Source of the DNA: Acidimicrobiaceae bacterium
GTDB lineage: Bacteria > Actinomycetota > Acidimicrobiia > Acidimicrobiales > Palsa-688
Assembly (NCBI GenBank): GCA_003156795.1
Contig: PMHU01000083.1
Coordinates: 15,691-30,376, forward strand
Direction: 5' to 3'
DNA length: 14,686 nt
The position numbers were made by a program, and so were the translations under genes. How positions within the stretch are numbered: position 1 is the first letter of the stretch; each line of letters begins with the position of its first letter. Shown piece after piece: positions 1-6,545 of this stretch. The notes beneath the pieces were generated by a model that was given only the letters and a program-made list of their open reading frames with translations, had not been told where the DNA came from and did no database searches.

Positions 1-686
1 CTTTTGGTCGACCGGTTGGCTTCCTCGAGGGGGGCTTCCCCCGGGTCTCCTCCTGAAGACTCGTCCACAGCCCGCTGGTTAGCTGGCCCGTCCTCGGCTG
101 AAGACTCGTCCACAGGCTCCGGCCGGTAACGGAGATCTATGAACGCCTGCAGGGCTGCCGCGAACTCTTCGATCTCGACGTCGCTCAAAGTGATCACGAT
201 CTGCCCCATCCCGTTCTCGCCGCGTCTGATCCTGACGTCCCGCCGGGTTTTGAGGTCCTCAGTCGGGGGGTGCGCCTGATCGGCGTACAGCGCGTAGGAG
301 CGAACCACCCGCTCGAGATCCAAGATGGTGGCGTGGCCGGACTGGGCCAGCTCGACCATGGCCTGGTCGACTTCCGGATCCGGACCCTCCATGCGGGTGA
401 TGGCCCGCACCGCTGAGTAGGAGAGCCGCCCACGGCGGAACTCGTCGGCGATGATCGGGCGCCGGCTCAGTTCGTGGGCGATCCGCAGCTTCTCGAACGC
501 CGTGGAGCGGGCCATGTTGGTGCGCCACACCAGCCAGGTGGCGCAGCAAAAGTGACGGTCGAGCGCCCACAGCCCGTCGCGGTCGAATTCGGCCAACCGG
601 TCCAACCACTCCGCTTCTCCCCGATCCAGATCGGCCCGGTGCTCGACCAGCCATGTCGTCACATCCAGTTCGTCCGGCAGTTCCAT
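1..686 (-). CDS. DUF222 (13E12-type) HNH endonuclease family protein, 3' end outside the window
   Basis: An uninterrupted frame of 228 codons runs off the left edge. The N-terminal part has the DUF222 pattern: a Trp-rich helix (ALDRHFCCATWLVWRTN, residues about 40-56), a Lys/Arg-rich helix (STAFEKLRIAHELSRRP), then GRLSYSAVRAITRM and a helix ending in LERVVRSYAL. Family members usually carry a C-terminal HNH nuclease domain, which would lie outside the window and is therefore inferred. The end of the visible part is an acidic, low-complexity linker with a repeated VDESS unit. I chose the ATG at 686 because GGAGGA lies about 7 bases upstream; the frame stays open further upstream, but only through the promoter and SOS box. 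Mycobacterial relatives are often multicopy, and some are SOS-induced; a DNA-processing role is family inference. Confidence 0.85.
   Translation of the reverse strand, partial: MELPDELDVTTWLVEHRADLDRGEAEWLDRLAEFDRDGLWALDRHFCCATWLVWRTNMARSTAFEKLRIAHELSRRPIIADEFRRGRLSYSAVRAITRMEGPDPEVDQAMVELAQSGHATILDLERVVRSYALYADQAHPPTEDLKTRRDVRIRRGENGMGQIVITLSDVEIEEFAAALQAFIDLRYRPEPVDESSAEDGPANQRAVDESSGGDPGEAPLEEANRSTK
53..115. repeat. 18-bp direct repeat, two copies 45 bp apart
   Basis: CTGAAGACTCGTCCACAG occurs exactly at 53-70 and 98-115. The period of 45 bp equals 15 codons, so on the minus strand each copy encodes VDESS in the linker of the DUF222 protein. This looks like an in-frame tandem duplication that has diverged between the copies. 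Confidence 0.9.
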
Positions 687-761
687 CCAGCCGTCCTCCT
701 CCAGCAACCATGAGTCAGTGGGAGAAGGTCGGGAGCGCGGACCTCGAGCGTTGTTCTCGCC

Positions 762-767
762 ATCATA
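762..767 (-). promoter_or_regulatory. -10 element of the DUF222 gene
   Basis: The minus strand reads TATGAT, one mismatch from TATAAT, two bases downstream of the SOS box. No good -35 hexamer is seen 16-18 bp upstream. Transcription would start near 755, leaving a leader of about 70 nt. Confidence 0.5.
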
Positions 768-769
768 CC

Positions 770-783
770 CGAACAGACGTTCG
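770..783. promoter_or_regulatory. LexA-type SOS box upstream of the DUF222 gene
   Basis: CGAACAGACGTTCG is a perfect CGAAC-N4-GTTCG palindrome and matches the actinobacterial/Gram-positive LexA operator GAAC-N4-GTTC with one extra matching base on each side. It lies 84-97 bp upstream of the chosen ATG and just upstream of a TATGAT -10 sequence, so bound LexA would block the promoter. The 13E12/DUF222 genes of mycobacteria are known to include LexA targets, which fits. Confidence 0.75.
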
Positions 784-829
784 TATGTGTTCAGAGGCGA
801 GAACGTCGATGGGACGGAAGGGAGTCCTT

Positions 830-2386
830 TTATCCCAGGTCGTCGATCGCCTGATGCGCCGCGTTGTAGCCGGGTGTGTAGCTGATGGCTGGTCCGCCGT
901 GGCACCCCGCCCCGCCGAGGTACAGACCCCCGACGCCATGAGGCAGATCGCGAAATCCTCGCGGCCCGGGCCGGTGAGGACCCATCTGATCGGGATGAAT
1001 CAGGCCGTAGCAGTAATCACCGTCGGGTGCACCGAACATCGACGCCATGTGTCTCGCCGTAAACGTGGTGTGGCGGATCTGGATGTCGGCGAAGTTGGGA
1101 GCGAAGCGAGTGATCTTCGCGATCACGCGCTCGGTCATTTCTTTCGCCAGTTCGCTGTGGGAGCTCGCCGTGTCACCCGGCGGGAACCATAGGGCGAAGG
1201 CGGCCGCCACGTGCTTGCCCGGCGGGGCCAACTCCGGGTCATTGACCGTCGGCACGCCGAACACGACGGCCGGGTCCTCCGGCACCAGGCCCTGCGCGCA
1301 CCGTTCCCAGTTGGCCTGCAACTCCTCGGGGCTGTTGAAGAATCCGATCGTCGACTGCAGGGCGGGATCGTTGAGCTCCTCGTAAGGCGGGGCGTATTGG
1401 GGTAGTGCCTCCAGGGCGAAATGGATCTGGATATACGCGGCCCGGTGATCGCGGCGGGCCAGCCTTTGCCGCAGCGCATCAGGCACGATCCCGGATACCA
1501 GCCCGAGGGTGTACTCGACCCCGAGACTCGACACCACGATCGGCGCGGCGACCGAAGTCCCGTCGGCGAGCGCGACCGTCGAGACGGCTCCGTCCTCTGT
1601 TGAGAGACCTGCGACCGCAGCACGCAGGCGCAGTTCACCTCCTCGCCCTTGGAACCGCTCGACCAGGTGCTCGGTTACCGCGCCGATCCCACCCTTGAAC
1701 TTGGTGGTCAGAGCGGCGTCGTCGCTCGGCAAGGCCAGGCCGAAAGCCAGGGCCATTGCACTCCCGGGAGTACTCGGCCCCTTGAACGTGGTGTTGGCCG
1801 CAAGGAAGGACAGAGTCCCGCGGATAGCCGCGAACCGTTCGGGATCGGGAAAGTGGCGGTCGAGGATTTCGGTTGTCGACGCAAAGAGCATGTCGGTGAT
1901 GGCAGCCCGCTCGGACTCGGTGGTGGCGCAGGCGTACATCTCGTCGTAGGTCTTCGGCTCAGTCCGAACCTCGTATCGCCCAAGGGCCCTTCCCGGCGCT
2001 GACGTCCAGCCGATGAGGTTGGCCATGCCTTCGATGAGCTCAGGCCCGTGAACCGTGTTCATGTGTTCGAACATCCTCAGCGGGTCCCGGTACTGGATCA
2101 GCGGCGGCTCGCCCCGGCCGTGCAGGGCCACCGACATGACGTCGAGGTCGGCCCGGGGAATCTTCTCGAACTCGAGTTCGTCGCTGATGGCGGAAGCGAT
2201 AGGGAACTGCTGCGAACCCGCCACCTCGCTGCGGAAGCCCTTCATGACCTCCACGGTCGAGGACATGCCTCCCGCGTAATGGTTCTTCTCCAGGCAGCAG
2301 GTCCGCAGCCCCGCGCTCTGTAGGACATTGGCTGCCGTCAGGCCGTTGTGGCCCGCTCCCAGGACAATGGCGTCAAACCGCTCCAT
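830..2386 (-). CDS. PYROXD2/phytoene desaturase-like FAD-dependent oxidoreductase
   Basis: A 518-residue flavoprotein. The N-terminus DAIVLGAGHNGLTAA is a dinucleotide-binding Rossmann motif (GxGxxG at about residues 10-15), followed by LEKNHYAGGMSSTVE, the second FAD-contact segment of the CrtI/amine-oxidase superfamily. The C-terminus GLYLGGAGCHGGPAISYTPG (about 487-506) is the closing FAD motif of this family and is well conserved. Length and motif order match bacterial homologues of PYROXD2 rather than true carotenoid desaturases; no carotenoid genes lie nearby. The substrate is unknown. It starts 44 bp after the stop of the TetR gene on the same strand, with a TGTCA-N4-TGACA site in between, so it is the probable target of that regulator. 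Confidence 0.85.
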   Translation of the reverse strand: MERFDAIVLGAGHNGLTAANVLQSAGLRTCCLEKNHYAGGMSSTVEVMKGFRSEVAGSQQFPIASAISDELEFEKIPRADLDVMSVALHGRGEPPLIQYRDPLRMFEHMNTVHGPELIEGMANLIGWTSAPGRALGRYEVRTEPKTYDEMYACATTESERAAITDMLFASTTEILDRHFPDPERFAAIRGTLSFLAANTTFKGPSTPGSAMALAFGLALPSDDAALTTKFKGGIGAVTEHLVERFQGRGGELRLRAAVAGLSTEDGAVSTVALADGTSVAAPIVVSSLGVEYTLGLVSGIVPDALRQRLARRDHRAAYIQIHFALEALPQYAPPYEELNDPALQSTIGFFNSPEELQANWERCAQGLVPEDPAVVFGVPTVNDPELAPPGKHVAAAFALWFPPGDTASSHSELAKEMTERVIAKITRFAPNFADIQIRHTTFTARHMASMFGAPDGDYCYGLIHPDQMGPHRPGPRGFRDLPHGVGGLYLGGAGCHGGPAISYTPGYNAAHQAIDDLG

Positions 2387-2411
2387 TTCACGACCCTCCC
2401 GACTCGAACTC

Positions 2412-2425
2412 TGTCACTTTTGACA
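2412..2425. promoter_or_regulatory. Candidate TetR operator, TGTCA-N4-TGACA (site 1)
   Basis: TGTCACTTTTGACA is a perfect 5-bp inverted repeat with a 4-bp spacer between the TetR stop codon and the start of the oxidoreductase. The same architecture recurs at 3050-3063 on the other side of the TetR gene, which makes chance less likely. Confidence 0.5.
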
Positions 2426-2429
2426 AAAC

Positions 2430-3014
2430 TTAGCGGATGGTCTGGACCGCCAACCGGCACACCCGGGCCAGCTGGTCCAAGGTGGGGTGATCGCTGTGCA
2501 TCCAGACCTCCATGGCTGCGAACACGGCGGCTGCGGTCGTCCGGGCCCGTACCACGATCAGTAGGTCGCGGTCTGCGGTGCCGGCGATCTCATCTGTTCG
2601 GCGCAGACGCTCCTCGACCACCTGGGCGAAATCCAACTCGACGCGGCGAATATGGTCGGTGATCCGGGCGTCGTCGAGCGATTGAGCCCGCATGGCGGCG
2701 ATGTCGGTCACGGCCGAGTAGTCATACGGAAAGGCAAAGATGGCCTGGCTCACGGCCTCGTCGATTGATTCGCTCGCGGGGCGGTCGAGCAGCGCTCGAC
2801 GGAACCAGTGCAGCCCCTCGTCGTAGTCGGCGAAGAGGAGGTCCTGCTTGGAGGTGAAATGGCGGTAAAAGGTCCGCAAGGTGACACCTGCGTCGGCCGC
2901 GACCTCTTCGGTCGTTGTGACATCGAATCCCTGAGAGAGGAACCGGGCCAGCGCGGCCCGCCGCAGCGCCTCTCGAGTGCGCTCACTGCGTAACGTCCTA
3001 GGCGGGCTGGCCAC
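2430..3014 (-). CDS. TetR family transcriptional regulator (TetR1)
   Basis: 194 residues, usual TetR length. The N-terminal helix-turn-helix is clear: RTREALRRAALARFLSQGF (about 12-30), then TTTEEVAADAGVTLRTFYRH (33-52) and F-TSKQDLL. The rest is a helical ligand-binding domain without recognisable specificity. The start is the GTG at 3014; the divergent membrane gene begins at 3082. The candidate operators at 3050-3063 and 2412-2425 suggest that it represses itself, the divergent gene and the downstream oxidoreductase. The ligand may be a substrate of the oxidoreductase (inference). Confidence 0.88.
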   Translation of the reverse strand: MASPPRTLRSERTREALRRAALARFLSQGFDVTTTEEVAADAGVTLRTFYRHFTSKQDLLFADYDEGLHWFRRALLDRPASESIDEAVSQAIFAFPYDYSAVTDIAAMRAQSLDDARITDHIRRVELDFAQVVEERLRRTDEIAGTADRDLLIVVRARTTAAAVFAAMEVWMHSDHPTLDQLARVCRLAVQTIR

Positions 3015-3049
3015 CGGCGCATCCTACGACGGGCCGCCGTCCTCAGTAT

Positions 3050-3063
3050 CGTCACCAGTGACA
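3050..3063. promoter_or_regulatory. Candidate TetR operator, YGTCA-N4-TGACA (site 2)
   Basis: CGTCACCAGTGACA lies in the 67-bp divergent space between the TetR gene and the DUF2834-like gene. Its core GTCACCAGTGAC is a perfect palindrome, and the half-sites and spacing match the site at 2412-2425. The position allows control of both divergent promoters. Confidence 0.55.
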
Positions 3064-3081
3064 GAACTGGGAGGAAGCATC

Positions 3082-3546
3082 GTGGTAGCTCTGATCGTCC
3101 ATGGCCTACTCGGCATCACCGTGGTCCTCGCCTTCGTGCGGGCCAACCGGCCGCTCTTCGCTCGCGGTGCGCCCCTGTCCAGATTGGAGCTGACCTACGT
3201 CCTGGTCGGCGTCGCCACGACCGTCGGGGCTTGGGTGTTCAACATTCGGTTTGTCATCGATTACATGCATCGCAACGCCAACCCTTTATGGGGATCGGGC
3301 TCGAGCTGGGCCCACTACTGCCAGTTGTTGTTTCAGAACCCGGCCTCGGGGTCGGCATCCGTCGACTACATCGTGATCAACGTGGTCATCCTTCCTCTCC
3401 TCCTGTTGACCGACGGCCGGCGGCGCCAGATACAGGGCCTGTGGCTGGCCTTCGTTGCCACCTTGTTCCTGAGTTGCACCGCAGGCTTTGCCTTGTACTT
3501 CCTGACCGTGGAACGGCAAAGGGTTCGATCCGTGGCGATGGCCTAG
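3082..3546 (+). CDS. Small membrane protein, DUF2834-like
   Basis: 154 residues from the GTG at 3082, chosen because GGGAGGAAG lies 5-6 bases upstream and an earlier ATG at 2977 would sit inside the TetR gene. Four hydrophobic segments are visible: near residues 2-19, 37-57 (with WVFNIRFVIDYM), 88-106 (VDYIVINVVILPLLLL) and 118-136 (LAFVATLFLSCTAGFALYF). The layout of an aromatic Asn-Ile pair after the second segment, an Asp before the third, a basic DGRRRQ loop and a final FALYFLTVERQR resembles DUF2834 proteins, which have no known function. It is divergent from TetR1, shares candidate operator site 2, and its stop codon overlaps that of the next gene. Confidence 0.7.
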   Translation: MVALIVHGLLGITVVLAFVRANRPLFARGAPLSRLELTYVLVGVATTVGAWVFNIRFVIDYMHRNANPLWGSGSSWAHYCQLLFQNPASGSASVDYIVINVVILPLLLLTDGRRRQIQGLWLAFVATLFLSCTAGFALYFLTVERQRVRSVAMA

Positions 3547-4694
3547 GGGCGGCTTGGGACCGACTTATCTCCGGCTTCGTCCCGCAGGCCGCCGTAGAGG
3601 TATCGAGTGACGAAGACTCTCATCAAGAGGGATTCGGCTGTACGCCTGGGTATGCGGAAGCGGCGCCCGGTCGGCTGGGCCACGACCATTCCCTTGGCCT
3701 GGATCCCGAGAATGGATCCCCATCGGTAGTGCGGAGCCCGGAAGCGACGTCGGCGCCGGCCTCGCCCGAGCCGGAACCGAACGTTGGTGAGCACCACTTG
3801 CCATCCCCAGTTACGGGCCGAGCTGTGGTGGGGGTCGGTGGCCGCCAGGTCGCCTACGGCGAAGACGTCCGGGTAGCCCTCTAACGCGAGGAACTCGTCC
3901 ACCAGCACGAAGCCGTCGTCGTCGAGGACGTTGTCCGGGAGGTAGTCCGTGTGTGGCCTGATATGCCCGACCGCCCACACGGTGCAGTCGGCCGTAAAGG
4001 GCTCCTGACCGGTGGACCAGGTCACGGGTCCGGTGGTCAGCTTGTCTCCTGTGAATCCCGCCGGGAGCAGGGCCCGGTGGTCAGGGTGGATGCTGACACC
4101 GTCGGCCCGAAGTACCTCTGTGATCCAAGCCCGTACCTTGGGGTGGTAACCCGGCAGTGGATAGTCCCCACTGTGGAATAGGTGCACCTCGCTCCGCCCC
4201 GTGCGGGCCAGGTTGTCGGCGACGCTGACCCCTGTGGCGCCGCCGCCGACGACGGCGACACTTGAAGCGGCTCGTAACTGCGACGCGATCGCCTCGATGC
4301 CGTGGTCGATGTCGGCCATGCTCTCCATCCGGTCGTGGCGCCAGAAGCCGTTCGTTGCTCCGGTAGCTAGCACGAGTACGTCGTAGCTCTCCGTTACTTC
4401 AGCTCCGTCGCTGCGCTCGACCGACACCGTCCGGGCGTCGAGATCCACCGTCGTGACGCGGCCGTGGATGGTCCGGATCCGGTCCAGCTTGCGCACGCGC
4501 GCATACGGCACCAGATAGGTCCGCCGCCAACGAGCCGGGTCGGTGAGCCGGCCACCGAGTTCCTGGCCGCTCACCAGGGCCGGTCTGGTGGATACCCCGA
4601 CCACGTCGAAGTCCCGGCCGAGTCGAGTGGCCACGAGCAGCCCCGTGTCACCCAACCCGGCTACCACTACCTTCGGCGTCGCTCCCTCTGCCAT
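3543..4694 (-). CDS. NAD(P)H-FAD oxidoreductase, Ndh2/FSP1 (AIFM2)-like
   Basis: 383 residues with the two-dinucleotide-domain plan. FAD motif GLGDTG is at 13-18, the ATG loop (LVLATGAT) at 108-114, the NAD(P)H motif GGGATG at 150-155, and the FAD-closing FAVGDLAATDP at 278-288. There is no CxxxxC redox pair, so it is not a disulfide reductase; proteins of this type pass electrons from NAD(P)H to a quinone or similar acceptor. The C-terminal part is basic and carries an amphipathic segment (LLMRVFVTRYLYGGL) that could attach it to a membrane, as in type II NADH dehydrogenases (inference). It is convergent with the membrane protein gene and divergent from the DUF1295 gene. Confidence 0.82.
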   Translation of the reverse strand: MAEGATPKVVVAGLGDTGLLVATRLGRDFDVVGVSTRPALVSGQELGGRLTDPARWRRTYLVPYARVRKLDRIRTIHGRVTTVDLDARTVSVERSDGAEVTESYDVLVLATGATNGFWRHDRMESMADIDHGIEAIASQLRAASSVAVVGGGATGVSVADNLARTGRSEVHLFHSGDYPLPGYHPKVRAWITEVLRADGVSIHPDHRALLPAGFTGDKLTTGPVTWSTGQEPFTADCTVWAVGHIRPHTDYLPDNVLDDDGFVLVDEFLALEGYPDVFAVGDLAATDPHHSSARNWGWQVVLTNVRFRLGRGRRRRRFRAPHYRWGSILGIQAKGMVVAQPTGRRFRIPRRTAESLLMRVFVTRYLYGGLRDEAGDKSVPSRP

Positions 4695-4852
4695 TCCGGT
4701 CCCGTTCTGTAGCGCGCGGTTGCAGGGCTGTTCCCCGACGAGGGCTCTAGCCTCTCGTGGCGTCCGATTCCCAGCGGGTTATTGTGCGCCCTCATGCCGG
4801 CGATGTGCGAATCGGGCCCCGTCGGGAGCCAGTCCCGGCGATGGGGGCGTAG
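4695..4852. other. Divergent intergenic region
   Basis: 158 bp separate the oxidoreductase start (4694, -) from the DUF1295 start (4853, +), so both promoters should lie here. I see no convincing -10/-35 pair or palindrome. Confidence 0.4.
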
Positions 4853-5758
4853 GTGAGCGGGCGGGGCATCGGCGAACGGACCGGAAAGTCGGCGGGGCTG
4901 GCAATCGTCGGGTTGGCCTACGTCACTGCTGTCGGCGCGGCTTGGGTGGTAGCCGACATTCTTGGATACCGCCGGCCCCTGTGGGCGCTCGGTCTCGGCT
5001 ATCTTGCCGCAGCCCTCGTCATCTACGTGTGGTCGATGGCGCTGGACAACGGCTCGATGTTCGACGCCTGGTGGAGCGTCCTGCCAACTCTCGCCGCCGT
5101 GTGGTTGGCCGTGGCCGCCACCCACGCAGTGCCCACACTGCGGACCGTCCTGGTCCTCATAGTCGTTTGTCTCTGGGGCATCCGGCTGACTTCCAACTGG
5201 GCCCGGGACTGGCCTGGTCTCCACCATGAGGACTGGCGATACCTGGACCTCTACACCAAAGGCCCCAAGCCGCTGGTGTCGCTCGGAGGAGTGCACCTGT
5301 TCCCGGCATTCCAGGTCTTCCTGGCGTCGACACCGTTGGTCCCGGCCCTCGTGTGGGGTCATCGGTCGGTGGGGCCGCTCGACTGGATCGCTCTCCTGGT
5401 GGGCGTCGGCGCGGTCGTCCTGGAGTTCGTGGCCGACGAGCAGATGCGCCGCTTCGCCCGCTCCAAGCGGCCCGGCCAGATCATGAACCTCGGACTGTGG
5501 CGCTACTCGCGCCACCCTAACTACTTCGGCGAGATCCTCTTCTGGTGGTCCGTATGGCTGTTCGGGCTGGCCGCCAACCCGGCGTGGTTCTGGACCGTGG
5601 TCGGCCCGCTGGCCATCGTGGTCATGTTTCTCGCGGCGTCCATCCCGATGCTCGACGACCGAAGTCGGGAGCGGAGGCCGCTCTTCTCTGAGTATGCCGA
5701 CCGTACGTCGGCTCTCATCCCCTGGCCGCCTCGGCCCGGCAAGGGTGCCGCGGCCTGA
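4853..5758 (+). CDS. DUF1295 integral membrane protein (steroid 5-alpha-reductase/ICMT-like)
   Basis: 301 residues with about seven hydrophobic segments. The hallmark is GLWRYSRHPNYFGEI at about 214-228: the RHPNYxGE motif shared by the DUF1295, steroid 5-alpha-reductase C-terminal and isoprenylcysteine methyltransferase families, where it helps bind NADPH or SAM. Further matches are SMFDAWWSV (68-76), the LWGIRLTSNWARDW helix (107-120) and EDWRY (126-130), all typical of DUF1295. The start is a GTG with a weak G-rich stretch upstream. Family members are thought to reduce or modify lipids or steroids; the actual reaction is unknown. Transcribed alone. Confidence 0.85.
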   Translation: MSGRGIGERTGKSAGLAIVGLAYVTAVGAAWVVADILGYRRPLWALGLGYLAAALVIYVWSMALDNGSMFDAWWSVLPTLAAVWLAVAATHAVPTLRTVLVLIVVCLWGIRLTSNWARDWPGLHHEDWRYLDLYTKGPKPLVSLGGVHLFPAFQVFLASTPLVPALVWGHRSVGPLDWIALLVGVGAVVLEFVADEQMRRFARSKRPGQIMNLGLWRYSRHPNYFGEILFWWSVWLFGLAANPAWFWTVVGPLAIVVMFLAASIPMLDDRSRERRPLFSEYADRTSALIPWPPRPGKGAAA

Positions 5759-5783
5759 CGGCGGTTTGGTCGTCGAGATGGTA

Positions 5784-5799
5784 ACGGTGATCCCACCGT
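5784..5799. terminator. Hairpin between convergent genes
   Basis: ACGGTG-ATCC-CACCGT forms a perfect 6-bp stem with a 4-nt loop, halfway between the stops of the DUF1295 gene (+) and the fxsA-like gene (-). Its position suits a bidirectional terminator, but there is no T-run on either side. Confidence 0.35.
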
Positions 5800-5844
5800 C
5801 AGGGTCGAGTTCCAGCCGGGCTGGCCCACGCAGTCGGACCGAAA

Positions 5845-6375
5845 TCAGTCTGGGTGCGGGGGGTACTTGCCAGGCTCGAGCGACATATCGGGCCTATTCG
5901 AAGCGGGCGGGCGGTCCGCTCCAGCCGGGCGGGAGCTGGCATCGGTGACCCGCCACCGGCCTAGGGGAACGGCGGTAACCCGTCGCGCCACCCTGTGACC
6001 GCCAACTCGGATCGCCACGTGACGCACAGGCCCGACCATGAGCAGGAGACCGATGGCATCGCCGATAAAACCAGGAAGGCAGATCAGCGCCCCGCCGACG
6101 AGGATCACCACGCCGTCGAGCAGCTCCCGGGTCGGGAGTTCTCCGGCTTGGAGGCGGTCCCGGGTCTTGGCCAGTACGCCAACGCCGACCCGCCGCACGA
6201 TAAACGGACCCATCGCGCTTACGACAATCAAGATCAGCAGGGCCAGGAGAAAGCCGATCTGTCGGGCCACCACGACGAACGCGGCGATCTCCATCGCCAA
6301 GCCGAGCAGAAAGCCGAAGAACAACACAACGGCAGGGTATCGGCGAACCGACCGATCACATCCCTTGGCAGTCAT
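5845..6375 (-). CDS. fxsA: FxsA family membrane protein
   Basis: 176 residues from the ATG at 6375. The FxsA domain covers residues about 12-120: a first hydrophobic helix (VVLFFGFLLGLAMEIAAFVV), a second (FLLALLILIVVSAMGPFIVRR), then the family signature LQAGELPTRELLDGVVILVG and a third helix with CLPGFIGDAIGLLL. The E. coli protein is an inner-membrane protein known for suppressing phage T7 exclusion by F; its normal role is unclear. The polar C-terminal tail is rich in Arg, Pro and Asp. An upstream in-frame ATG at 6453 would add 26 basic residues, but the family normally starts next to its first helix and a GGAAGA sequence precedes 6375. Confidence 0.82.
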   Translation of the reverse strand: MTAKGCDRSVRRYPAVVLFFGFLLGLAMEIAAFVVVARQIGFLLALLILIVVSAMGPFIVRRVGVGVLAKTRDRLQAGELPTRELLDGVVILVGGALICLPGFIGDAIGLLLMVGPVRHVAIRVGGHRVARRVTAVPLGRWRVTDASSRPAGADRPPASNRPDMSLEPGKYPPHPD

Positions 6376-6545
6376 CGGCCGAATCTTCCGTCTAAAGCTG
6401 CATCGCTTAGTGCCCAGTAGGTACAGCCGGGTCAGGCGAAAGCCCATCAGCACGGACGGAGCATCTCAAGCACCGATCAGAGCCCGACCAGAATGCGCTC
6501 CGGGATCCGGCTATCCGCTTTCGCTCTATAGATACAGGCAGTCGT

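Noticed and set aside
653..1192. Plus-strand open frame of 179 codons
   Set aside because: Antisense to the flavoprotein gene and crosses the SOS promoter; no domain.
3231..3884. Plus-strand open frame of 217 codons
   Set aside because: It spans the DUF2834-like gene in another frame and the antisense of the oxidoreductase; both real genes have clear domains.
4667..5515. Long open frame on the minus strand (282 codons)
   Set aside because: It is the antisense of the DUF1295 gene; the translation is rich in Arg, Pro and Gly and has no recognisable motif.
5700..5844. Minus-strand frame reading LELDPDGGITVTIS just past the end of the fxsA-like gene
   Set aside because: It looks coding-like for a few residues, but it has no start or domain and runs into the antisense of DUF1295. 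A frameshifted fxsA tail is possible but unsupported.
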